Below are positions 51,667 through 59,063 of a stretch of DNA of 64,000 bases, piece by piece. Position numbers and translations under genes: made by a program. The stretch comes from Halalkalibacter nanhaiisediminis. GTDB taxonomy: Bacteria > Bacillota > Bacilli > Bacillales > Bacillaceae_D. The notes beneath the pieces are model-generated. The model did no database searches. It saw nothing but the letters and a program-made list of their open reading frames with translations, and was not told where the DNA came from. The stretch covers positions 62,001-126,000 of the forward strand of contig NZ_VLKZ01000008.1 of the NCBI RefSeq assembly GCF_007830185.1, written 5' to 3'. Every line of letters starts with the position of its first letter. Position 1 is the first letter of the stretch.

Positions 51667-51700
51667 GTTGTAGGGAATCCACACTTGGATTCCCTACAAC
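51667..51700 (-). repeat. intra-operon hairpin without T-run
   Basis: GTTGTAGGGAATCC / GGATTCCCTACAAC, 14-bp perfect arms and a 6-base loop, just after the dioxygenase stop. The bases after it on the minus strand are AATTTAGG, so it is more likely an mRNA stabilising or processing element than a terminator. Confidence 0.6.
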
Positions 51701-51714
51701 GAACACTTCCTACA

Positions 51715-52485
51715 TTACTTTTTTGCAGCGACCTTTAGAGGACGTAATGCAAATTCAATTGTTCCTACTGTATGATCATCTTGTTTTTCTAATTTTGTAA
51801 TAAGGGAATCACGTACTCCATCTGCAACATCAGTTTCTAACCAAGGGTCGCCTTCAAAGAACACTTGTGTGATTAGCTTATCATGACCTTCTGCATCGAT
51901 AATTAAATGAAGATGAGCTGGGCGATTAGGATGTGAATCAATATGCTTTAAAAATATTCCTGTTGGACCACCTGTTGGTATTTGATAAGGTGCTGGGATA
52001 ACCGTCTTAATCGTAAAACGTCCTTGATCATCTGTTTTAAAACGTCCACGTAAATTATACTCAGGAATGCCATCAGCAAAATGAGAGTATTCTCCGTCTG
52101 CATCCGCTTGCCACATACAGATATCTGTATTTCCAAGTGATGATCCATCAATCGATTTTACATGACCTGTAAAGAAGAGAACCTCACCCTTCTCATCTGG
52201 ACGTTGTGGCAATGTTAATGGCTCCTGTAATTCAGGCTCACCTTCAATGTAGTACGGCCCAAGTAATGAAGGCTCTGTTCCTGGAAGGTCGCCATACATG
52301 CCACGTAATACGTGAGTTTCAAAGAATACGTCCATAAACAATGGAATTTCTCCAGAGCGTCCTAATTGATCGAACCATAGACAGAACTCACGATATTCCT
52401 CATGCGTAATTTGTTTTTCTTCGATAAGCTCCTTTGTTTTCTCTAACAAACCTTCAAAAATACTTACTACTCTTTCATTTGCCAT
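51715..52485 (-). CDS. intradiol ring-cleavage dioxygenase (chlorocatechol/hydroxyquinol 1,2-dioxygenase type)
   Basis: Opens an aromatic diol between the two hydroxyls using non-haem Fe(III). The 256-residue protein has the four iron ligands: Tyr in LLGPYYIEG, Tyr in IPEYNLRGRFKTDD, and two His in RPAHLHLII. The text GHDKLITQVFFEGDPWL is typical. The short N-terminal helical domain and total length suit chlorocatechol-type enzymes more than catechol (about 300) or hydroxyquinol (about 290) dioxygenases, but this is weak evidence. It is followed by a stabilising hairpin and preceded by the monooxygenase gene. Confidence 0.9.
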   Translation of the reverse strand: MANERVVSIFEGLLEKTKELIEEKQITHEEYREFCLWFDQLGRSGEIPLFMDVFFETHVLRGMYGDLPGTEPSLLGPYYIEGEPELQEPLTLPQRPDEKGEVLFFTGHVKSIDGSSLGNTDICMWQADADGEYSHFADGIPEYNLRGRFKTDDQGRFTIKTVIPAPYQIPTGGPTGIFLKHIDSHPNRPAHLHLIIDAEGHDKLITQVFFEGDPWLETDVADGVRDSLITKLEKQDDHTVGTIEFALRPLKVAAKK

Positions 52486-52569
52486 TTTTATTTCCCCCTA
52501 ATTAAAATTTTTGGTGAAGAGAGGACTTTTCCATTTCTCCTCTCTTCTCTATTAATATTTAGTGAAATA

Positions 52570-54114
52570 TTATAGATTCTTAAAATAGTTCACATCATCT
52601 GGATTAATCCAAGTTGGGTTTACCCATCCATCTAAATCGTAATCATCCATACATTGTTGAGCAAAGTCCTCATACGATTGAGCTTGACCTGTAGCATTAG
52701 CCATTACCAAGTTCTCTAAGCGGATGTTCTCATTATTTCCAGAGTAGTTACGCTCATATAGCTCATGACGACCACCGTACTCTGTGCCAATCGCATCCCA
52801 AAGTAGTTTAATGACTTTAATTTTTTCTACAGCATCAATATTGTTTGAACCACGATATAACTTATCGATATATGGACGAAGGTCAGGATTCTTAAAGTCG
52901 CTCGCACTAGATGGTTGTACGATTAAGCTTCCTGCTACCACCGTTTCAATAATCGCTTTTACGCGAGGCCAGCCCTCTGCCATAAAGACGCGATATGCTA
53001 ATCCATAATCGATATTTGGTAAAACGGTGCCATTTGCTCCTGGGTTCGGATTAAGGGCCATCGCATCACTTAACGACCAGAACATATTTCTGTAAGCTAG
53101 TACTTCCCCAATATTTGCCTGAACTCCACGGAATTGATCTGTCCCATTTCCTCTTAATGCTTTAATTAATAGCCCTGAAATGAAGTCTAATTTTACTGCG
53201 AGTCGTGTCACGCCGTGGAATGTGAAACGATTTAAGAATCCACTTTGTGCGAAGAAATTATTTGCTTTTTCCACATCTTTATAAACTAATACATTCTCCC
53301 AAGGGATAAGGGCGTTATCGAAAATGAGAACGGCATCATTTTCATCGAAACGGCTGCTTAATGGATAATCAAACGGACTTCCCATAACAGCTGCATTCAT
53401 TTCATAAGAAGGTCGGCTAATAAGCTTGACTCCTGGTGTATCCATCTTCGCTACAAATACTAGCGCAAATTCTTCACTTGGTACTGGTAGCGCACCGTAA
53501 TGGGCAACAAAGTTATAGTTTGTGATTGCAGAACCCGTTGCAACCATTTTTGAACCACTTACTAAAATTCCTTCTTCTGTTTCACCAACACATCGAACAA
53601 AAACATCTTTCACTTCATCAATCGGTCTGTTTCGATCTACTGGCGGGTTAATAATGGCATGATTAAAATACCAGTTTCTTTCTTGCGCTTCTTTATACCA
53701 TTTCTTCGCATTATCTTGAAAAGGTGCGTAATAATCTGGGTCTGATCCGAGCGTTGCTAAAAAGGCAGCTTTGTAATCTGGAGATCTTCCCATCTGTCCA
53801 TATGTCAATCTAGACCATGCAGCTATCGCATCACGTGTTTTAAATAAATCTTCTGGCGTGCGATCTGATTGGAAATAACGTTGTGTAAATCCACCATTTC
53901 CTGTATCTGTTTCTCGTGTTAAGATATCTTTATTTTTAGGATCATGTAGTGCATCATACAGTCTAGCGATTGAGCGAGCTGAGTTACGAAATGCAGGGTG
54001 CGTTGTTACATCTTTCACTTTTTCACCATGAAGCCAGATCTCACGATTATCTTTCAACGATTCTAGATATTCGTCTCCTGTTAAAGGTCTCCTTAATTTT
54101 TGCTCTGTTGTCAT
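52570..54114 (-). CDS. HpaB-family FADH2-dependent phenol monooxygenase
   Basis: A 514-residue flavin monooxygenase of the 4-hydroxyphenylacetate 3-monooxygenase (HpaB) / chlorophenol monooxygenase (TftD/HadA) family. Opening RRPLTGDEYLESLKDNREIWLHGEKV is classical; the flavin-contacting part SGSKMVATGSAITNYNF and the FDNALIPWENVLVY block are intact. It hydroxylates a phenol ortho or para to the OH with reduced FAD from a separate reductase (48493). Start at 54114 follows GGGAGGT with 7-base spacing. First gene of a five-gene operon (dioxygenase, DUF3237, hydrolase, FAD synthetase). The exact phenol is unknown. Confidence 0.92.
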   Translation of the reverse strand: MTTEQKLRRPLTGDEYLESLKDNREIWLHGEKVKDVTTHPAFRNSARSIARLYDALHDPKNKDILTRETDTGNGGFTQRYFQSDRTPEDLFKTRDAIAAWSRLTYGQMGRSPDYKAAFLATLGSDPDYYAPFQDNAKKWYKEAQERNWYFNHAIINPPVDRNRPIDEVKDVFVRCVGETEEGILVSGSKMVATGSAITNYNFVAHYGALPVPSEEFALVFVAKMDTPGVKLISRPSYEMNAAVMGSPFDYPLSSRFDENDAVLIFDNALIPWENVLVYKDVEKANNFFAQSGFLNRFTFHGVTRLAVKLDFISGLLIKALRGNGTDQFRGVQANIGEVLAYRNMFWSLSDAMALNPNPGANGTVLPNIDYGLAYRVFMAEGWPRVKAIIETVVAGSLIVQPSSASDFKNPDLRPYIDKLYRGSNNIDAVEKIKVIKLLWDAIGTEYGGRHELYERNYSGNNENIRLENLVMANATGQAQSYEDFAQQCMDDYDLDGWVNPTWINPDDVNYFKNL

Positions 54115-54149
54115 CTTCATTACCTCCCTGATTCTTCTGATCAATAAAA

Positions 54150-54163
54150 TGTAACCGCTTTCT
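54150..54163 (-). promoter_or_regulatory. cre-like site before the hpaB-like operon
   Basis: Minus strand AGAAAGCGGTTACA differs from the cre consensus only in the first base and lies 36 bases upstream of the start codon. Confidence 0.5.
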
Positions 54164-54192
54164 AATTATGAGTTTAAGTGTTGTTGTGAATT

Positions 54193-54218
54193 TTTTGAAC
54201 TGCAAAAAAATACAGACA
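54193..54218. promoter_or_regulatory. shared 26-bp motif, copy upstream of the hpaB-like operon
   Basis: Contains AACTGCAAAAA and AGACA in the same order and spacing as the copy at 49049-49074. Both copies stand about 80 bases before the first start codon of an aromatic operon. Confidence 0.6.
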
Positions 54219-54293
54219 ATTAGATAATGACTAGCATATTGTGTAGAAGTTTCACAGTAATAAAAACCTTGACCTTCAAATCGTAAATGATTA

Positions 54294-54324
54294 AAGCCTC
54301 CAACACTTTATACGTTGAAGGCTT
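54294..54324 (-). terminator. terminator of the XylR_N-PucR regulator gene
   Basis: Minus strand AAGCCTTCAAC / GTTGGAGGCTT stem (imperfect in the middle) with TTTAATCATTT after it, 9 bases past the stop. Confidence 0.6.
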
Positions 54325-54332
54325 CTACCTGC

Positions 54333-56129
54333 TTAATTATTCATGACTTTTAAAACAAAATAAATCCTTGTTGCTAACTGACACTTAAATCGACCAGCTC
54401 CTGTTTTTAGATCGATATCACATAGTGACTCAATTCTCTCAATACGATAACGTAGTCCTGCAATCGATAAATGCAGATCTTTGGCTGTCTGCTGGAGATT
54501 CCCGTTATTGTCTAAATATGATTTTAACGTAATAACTAAAGTCCCTTTATTCTCAATATCATAATCAACTAACTTACCAATTGTATTGTGATAAAACGAA
54601 ATTAACTCCTCCTGATCGGTACCCTTAAGAAATAAAATAATTGGCTCAAACTCTTCAAACGTAGCATAGCGACTATCCATTGGATACGTTAGTTGAACAA
54701 AATCACAAATACGCGTGGCATCATGATAGCTTTTCCTAAGTAAACTAATCTTTTCTGCTTTTCGACCTGATCCAGCATATACTTTGGCTTTCGGTATCTT
54801 TTTATTGATCATCTTAACAATGGTCGAAATAAAGTTCTCTCTATCGTCCGTATAGCTTTCTGATAGAATCATGACGATGTAATTTTCCTTTGAGAATATA
54901 TCTAAGTTCGAATACTTCATCGTAAGAAAATTTAATACGTCTTCCGTCATTTCTTTTGGTGAAACTTTAATAGCAATAATTTGATTCGTTTCGTTCACAT
55001 TAAAGTCAAAGAGACGAGCGTGCCTCTTTAAAGACACTTCATCTAGCTCTTTATTTTTTATAATCTCATCAAAAAAATCCTCTTTCTTTTTCCATTTCGA
55101 TTCACTAATTTTACGTTGATGAAACATTTGAATCGTGAAGACCATTAACGCACGTTTAATGATCATTTTCTCCCTTTTATTAAGCTTTTCCTCACCAATA
55201 ATCACCATTCTTCCTAGCAGAAGATGATGACTCTTAATATTGAATGTTTCAATCCACTTATTATCTTGTTGTGTAGTTGCTACTCTGCTTTTAATCCATT
55301 TCTCATATACGGCACGATCTTCTTCGTTATACAAGCTTGAAGAGTGGATCTCATTAAAGTGATCGATGATGATACTACGTTTAAGGGTATCAGCAATTAA
55401 CTCAGTTGTATCATCAATATCCTTATCCTCAAGCAACAAGTCCGTTAATTGATTTTGAACTTTCTCGGATTCAATGATATCTTCATTTAATTGTTGAATC
55501 TCCAAATACACTTGGTCTAAAGTAGATTGCAGAGATTCTGATTGATAATACTGCAAATCCTTTAAATGTTTCTCATCAAGTTCATCGACTGTTTTTGCAA
55601 CAAAGTAACAGTGAGGGTCTCCTTTTCCTCGGCAATACTTTTCATAAGTAATGACGTCTTTTCCAAATGTTCTCGTTAGAAAACCACTCGCGTAACCGAT
55701 CAACATCCAACAAACACATTGCTCACTTTCCCCGTAATGAGCAATATGCTCATCAGCTTCAAACGAATTTCGCCAATACCCTGCAAAGTACAAACGATCC
55801 TCTTCTATTTCGATAATATCAGGATCGACCGTTACAATGCCCTCCAGTGTATGAAGAGCTGGTCCCGATAGCAACAATTCTTTTTTTGACTCCCATGCAT
55901 ATTTTTCTTCCATTGTCCCGCCATCTCTATACCCACAGGCCCAACCATATCTCATTAAAAATCCTTTCGTGCGTTCTTCCCCTATTGTATCAATTAAATC
56001 CCGACGCAAAATTCCTAATGCTTCTACAGACATTAAAACCATTCTTTTATCATGTAGCATAATCGTTCCAGTACGTGGATTAATATCAATTGAATTTTCA
56101 AATAATAGTTGATGGCCCTTCATCGACAT
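54333..56129 (-). CDS. aromatic-sensing regulator: XylR_N + V4R + PucR-type HTH
   Basis: A 598-residue regulator with an unusual arrangement. Residues about 10-110 form an XylR_N ligand domain (RMVLMSVEALGILRRDLIDTIG, FLMRYGWACGYRDG). Next is a V4R domain with conserved cysteines (CVCWMLIGYASGFLTRTFG, YEKYCRGKGDPHCYF). A coiled segment follows, then a GGDEF-like/CdaR-type middle region, and a C-terminal PucR HTH (NNGNLQQTAKDLHLSIAGLRYRIERIE). XylR/DmpR proteins use a sigma-54 AAA domain after XylR_N/V4R; here that is replaced by a PucR output domain. It is next to the two aromatic operons, so it likely activates them. Start at 56129 follows GGGGGA. Confidence 0.9.
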   Translation of the reverse strand: MSMKGHQLLFENSIDINPRTGTIMLHDKRMVLMSVEALGILRRDLIDTIGEERTKGFLMRYGWACGYRDGGTMEEKYAWESKKELLLSGPALHTLEGIVTVDPDIIEIEEDRLYFAGYWRNSFEADEHIAHYGESEQCVCWMLIGYASGFLTRTFGKDVITYEKYCRGKGDPHCYFVAKTVDELDEKHLKDLQYYQSESLQSTLDQVYLEIQQLNEDIIESEKVQNQLTDLLLEDKDIDDTTELIADTLKRSIIIDHFNEIHSSSLYNEEDRAVYEKWIKSRVATTQQDNKWIETFNIKSHHLLLGRMVIIGEEKLNKREKMIIKRALMVFTIQMFHQRKISESKWKKKEDFFDEIIKNKELDEVSLKRHARLFDFNVNETNQIIAIKVSPKEMTEDVLNFLTMKYSNLDIFSKENYIVMILSESYTDDRENFISTIVKMINKKIPKAKVYAGSGRKAEKISLLRKSYHDATRICDFVQLTYPMDSRYATFEEFEPIILFLKGTDQEELISFYHNTIGKLVDYDIENKGTLVITLKSYLDNNGNLQQTAKDLHLSIAGLRYRIERIESLCDIDLKTGAGRFKCQLATRIYFVLKVMNN

Positions 56130-56343
56130 GTTCATTCCCCCACATTTATTTATTCAGTGAACAATTGAACTAGAGTTAGCATTGAAACTTGAACCATTTG
56201 AAAGTCCCCTCTACATTCAACTTCATAGATAAATAAGTTGTCGTTGCTAATTATTTTGTATGGTGCTCTTCTCAAACAACATTTACAGAATATTACAAAA
56301 ACACTCCGCAAAATAAATGGTCACTTAAAGTGACCTCATCTTT

Positions 56344-56357
56344 TGAATGCGCTTACA
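56344..56357. promoter_or_regulatory. cre-like site upstream of the regulator gene
   Basis: Reverse strand TGTAAGCGCATTCA fits the relaxed cre consensus TGNAANCGNWNNCA. It lies about 215 bases upstream of the XylR_N-PucR gene. Confidence 0.4.
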
Positions 56358-56610
56358 TTTTGTGGTTTATAAATATTAGAATTTCAACAGTAAAAAGGTG
56401 TATAGGAGAGATATTTGAATCACGATATAGATGATCATTTCTGCAAAACCTGTCTTTCGTTACAATACTAATTTCACATTACACTTACAATCACCTTTTT
56501 ACAACTATAAAAACCTACAGTTATTTGTTTAAAAACCCTACATTATTGTTAGAGGTTTAGGAAAAAATACACCTGGAAACTTTTCACTGGTCTTACGGGG
56601 TTTAAAGAGC

Positions 56611-56654
56611 TGATGAAGCAATCTTATATATATTTACATAAGATTGCTTCATCA
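56611..56654. repeat. 17-bp perfect inverted repeat (strong hairpin)
   Basis: TGATGAAGCAATCTTAT and ATAAGATTGCTTCATCA are perfect arms with a 10-base loop. It lies 43 bases after the broken atoE gene on the minus strand. No good T-run follows. It could be a terminator left from that gene or the trace of a small mobile element. Confidence 0.65.
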
Positions 56655-56696
56655 AGGTTAAAAGAGCGGAAGATTAAGAAGTGAATCAGTGCAACC

Positions 56697-56936
56697 TCAA
56701 ACGAAATACCCCCATATTAAGACAGAAGTACCAAAAACAATCCCTATCCAAAACATAATCATAACTAAGTACCCCATAATATCTTTCAATTTCAATCCTG
56801 CTATTGCAAGTACTGGTAATAGTAAAAATGGTTGAACCATGTTATTCCATGCATCCCCTAGTTGGACTCTCATTGCTGTTTTAACAGGAGAAGCCCCTAA
56901 TTCCAAGGCAGCTTCTATCATTACTGGTCCTTGGTT
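56697..56936 (-). pseudogene. 3' remnant of an AtoE short-chain fatty acid transporter gene
   Basis: The minus-strand text NQGPVMIEAALELGASPVK, VQLGDAWNNMVQPF and LLPVLAIAGLKLKDIMGYLV aligns with the last ~80 residues of AtoE-family proteins, including the intact gene at 14520 (WAVQAPIFLPLALEMAVEPAK, AWGDAWTNMIQPFWAVPLLVIAGLKIRDIMGF). The remaining ~380 residues are missing: similarity ends at NQGPV and an in-frame stop lies about 12 codons further upstream. The Met at 56921 is an internal residue. It was probably the transporter of the acyl-CoA operon upstream, lost by deletion. Confidence 0.85.
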
Positions 56937-57059
56937 TCTATGACTTAGGCTAAGACTACTTAAAACCCAATTATATTAGCGCTTACACATTAATGAAAAA
57001 GGATTACATTTATATACATCTCCGTTACTCTCACTTTCTTCGTTCATCAAACCATGCTG

Positions 57060-58118
57060 TCATTTCTTATCATACGTAACGCAATAAACTGGTTCATTTC
57101 TTAAATACAAACGAACACAATCATTCTTCCAAATACAACGCTTATGTTTTTCGTTATTTCGCATTTTATTAACAAACTCTGCATCTGCGAGTGTCGCTCT
57201 TCCTAATGCAACCATATCTGCTTTTCCTTTTTCAATAATTTCTTCAATTAAGGCAGGGGTCCCAATCTTTCCAACCGTAATGACAGGAACATCAATATGT
57301 TTTTTGATTTCCTCGGCTAAATGCACATTTAAGCCATCAGACATATGGTTTGTTGCTACTTGTCTATGAGAGCTATAAGAACGACTACCCCCATGCTCAA
57401 TCCGCCCTCCAGCAGAAACATGAATCGCTTCAGCCCCTGCTCTAACTAACTTTTTGCTAATGTACGTTGAATCAATCAATGTATTTCCACCAACCATAAA
57501 TTCATCCCCATTAATCCGACAAATAATCGCTACATCATCTCCTAACTCTTTTTTCGTTTCTTTAACGATCGTTTCAGCGATTTTTACTCTTCCAGCTACA
57601 TTTTTCCCGTATGAATCGGTTCGTCTGTTTGCATATTTAGAGAGAAAGTCTGCCAGTGTATAACGATGGGCCATATGAAAATCGACTACATCAAATCCAG
57701 CCTGCTTTACTCTCATAGCCGCCTTTACAAAGTCTGCTATGATTTCTTCAATTTCATCAACGGATAAATCCTCAGGCTTCTTATCAGATAGATATAAACA
57801 ATCTCCTAGCTGCAAGGAGGCTTTTGCACCTTCCTTTTGAATCGATCTGGCTAATGTTGATAACCCTTCAAGATAACGATCATCATGAATAGCTAAACTA
57901 TTTTCAAACTTTAACAAGCGCTTTGAACTAACGGAGGTATTTTCAACTGTAACTAAGCCAATCCCTCCCGCAGCTCTTTTTACGTAGTAATCAATTAATT
58001 GCTCTGTCACAAATCCATCTTTTGTGGCTAGATTCGTATCCATCGGTGCCATCACAATTCGATTTGGAATTGATACATTTCCAATATGGATTGGCTCGAA
58101 AACCTTTTGTGTACCCAT
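57060..58118 (-). CDS. NADH:flavin oxidoreductase, old yellow enzyme family (short form)
   Basis: A 352-residue FMN TIM barrel: FEPIHIGNVSIPNRIVMAPM at the start, the active-site region GFDVVDFHMAHRYTLADFLS where the usual text is H-A-H-G-Y-L-x-x-Q-F, and VGKIGTPALIEEIIEKGKADMVALGRATLAD (in parts) for phosphate binding. It lacks the second (FAD/NADH) half of 2,4-dienoyl-CoA reductases. The C-terminal cysteine cluster is changed to RCIWKNDC...YC, so an iron-sulphur cluster may or may not form. It probably reduces an enoyl compound in the operon. AGGAGGGGATGTC precedes the ATG. Confidence 0.86.
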   Translation of the reverse strand: MGTQKVFEPIHIGNVSIPNRIVMAPMDTNLATKDGFVTEQLIDYYVKRAAGGIGLVTVENTSVSSKRLLKFENSLAIHDDRYLEGLSTLARSIQKEGAKASLQLGDCLYLSDKKPEDLSVDEIEEIIADFVKAAMRVKQAGFDVVDFHMAHRYTLADFLSKYANRRTDSYGKNVAGRVKIAETIVKETKKELGDDVAIICRINGDEFMVGGNTLIDSTYISKKLVRAGAEAIHVSAGGRIEHGGSRSYSSHRQVATNHMSDGLNVHLAEEIKKHIDVPVITVGKIGTPALIEEIIEKGKADMVALGRATLADAEFVNKMRNNEKHKRCIWKNDCVRLYLRNEPVYCVTYDKK

Positions 58119-58142
58119 GACATCCCCTCCTCACTTTCTTGT

Positions 58143-59027
58143 TTACGTAATTGCCAGTGGATTAAGCGGACTTCCAACTGCACCAGTTATAGAAAGAGGG
58201 GCAGCAACGAACATACATTCATAAACCCGCTCTTTAGCCAACTCTTCAAAATTAAATAATTCCATGAAATAAACGCCTAAATCTCTTAATGCTTTCATAT
58301 GAACAGGAATGACCGCATCGCTTCTTTCCTCTGGCTTAACCTCAACTGCTAGATTATCAGCCGCAATCCCGATAATTTCTTTTTCTGCTATCCACTTTAT
58401 ACAATCTTCTCCAATACCAGGCTCTGAGCTTTCAAATAATTCAGGGTCCTTCTCAAGCATTTTCAGCCAGCCCGTTCGGATAAAAAGCATGTCACCACTT
58501 TTAATCGAAACCCCTTGAAAAAATGCACATTCATCTAACATGGAAGGCGTAATGACTTCCCCTGCTTCTAAATGTTCCACCTGTTTAAAAGTAGGTAAAT
58601 CAAGTAAAATAGCTCTAGTCACGATTCCTTTTACCTTCTCAATTCCACAAAATTTTGCCCCTTTGCTTTTAACAGAATCCCCAGAAAATCCATTGTATAA
58701 TTGGTCATCATACCAAACATGAGAAAGGGCATCCATATGCGTCGAGCCATGTGTATTTAAAAACACATAGCCATCAGAAAACTGTAATCCTCCAGGTCGT
58801 TTTACACCAGCAGCATAATCTCCACCATCGCGAGTGAGGACATGAAATGGTGGCATTCTTAGTGAATGATCGTACGGAGTTTGGTGCATATGAATCGGCA
58901 TTGATAGACTATACACTTTTCCTTTTGTGATGATTTTTGCAGCTTCAATAATTTTTTCAGGAGAAATAAAATTTAAAGCACCAAGCTCATCGTCTTCTCC
59001 CCAGCGTCCCCAATTTGATAGATTCAT
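58143..59027 (-). CDS. cyclase family protein (kynurenine-formamidase-like metal hydrolase)
   Basis: A 294-residue member of the cyclase family. The metal-binding motif is FLNTHGSTHMDALSHVWYDD (HGTHxDAxxH type). The opening NWGRWGEDDELGALNFISPE is usual for the bacterial long form. Known members hydrolyse N-formylkynurenine or isatin, or cleave cyclic amides and lactones. Context (acyl-CoA ligase, OYE) suggests ring opening of a lactone or cyclic diketone, by inference. I place the start at 59027 because AGAGGG lies 6 bases upstream; ATG 59054 is in frame but poorly served. Confidence 0.84.
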   Translation of the reverse strand: MNLSNWGRWGEDDELGALNFISPEKIIEAAKIITKGKVYSLSMPIHMHQTPYDHSLRMPPFHVLTRDGGDYAAGVKRPGGLQFSDGYVFLNTHGSTHMDALSHVWYDDQLYNGFSGDSVKSKGAKFCGIEKVKGIVTRAILLDLPTFKQVEHLEAGEVITPSMLDECAFFQGVSIKSGDMLFIRTGWLKMLEKDPELFESSEPGIGEDCIKWIAEKEIIGIAADNLAVEVKPEERSDAVIPVHMKALRDLGVYFMELFNFEELAKERVYECMFVAAPLSITGAVGSPLNPLAIT

Positions 59028-59063
59028 CTTAACCCTCTCTTTCATTTCGCTCATTTTGTAGCT

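Larger units (their letters stand above)
56130..56696. other. intergenic region between the regulator and the atoE remnant
   Basis: About 570 AT-rich bases. They contain a cre-like site (56344), a small palindrome GGTCACTTAAAGTGACC (56320), a stretch CTGCAAAACCTGTCT (56448) faintly like the 26-bp aromatic motif, and a 17-bp perfect hairpin (56611). I see no credible gene. Confidence 0.5.

Noticed and set aside
56946-57000. TGTAAGCGCTAATA as a cre site near the atoE remnant
   Set aside because: The last two defined bases fail and there is no functional gene to control.
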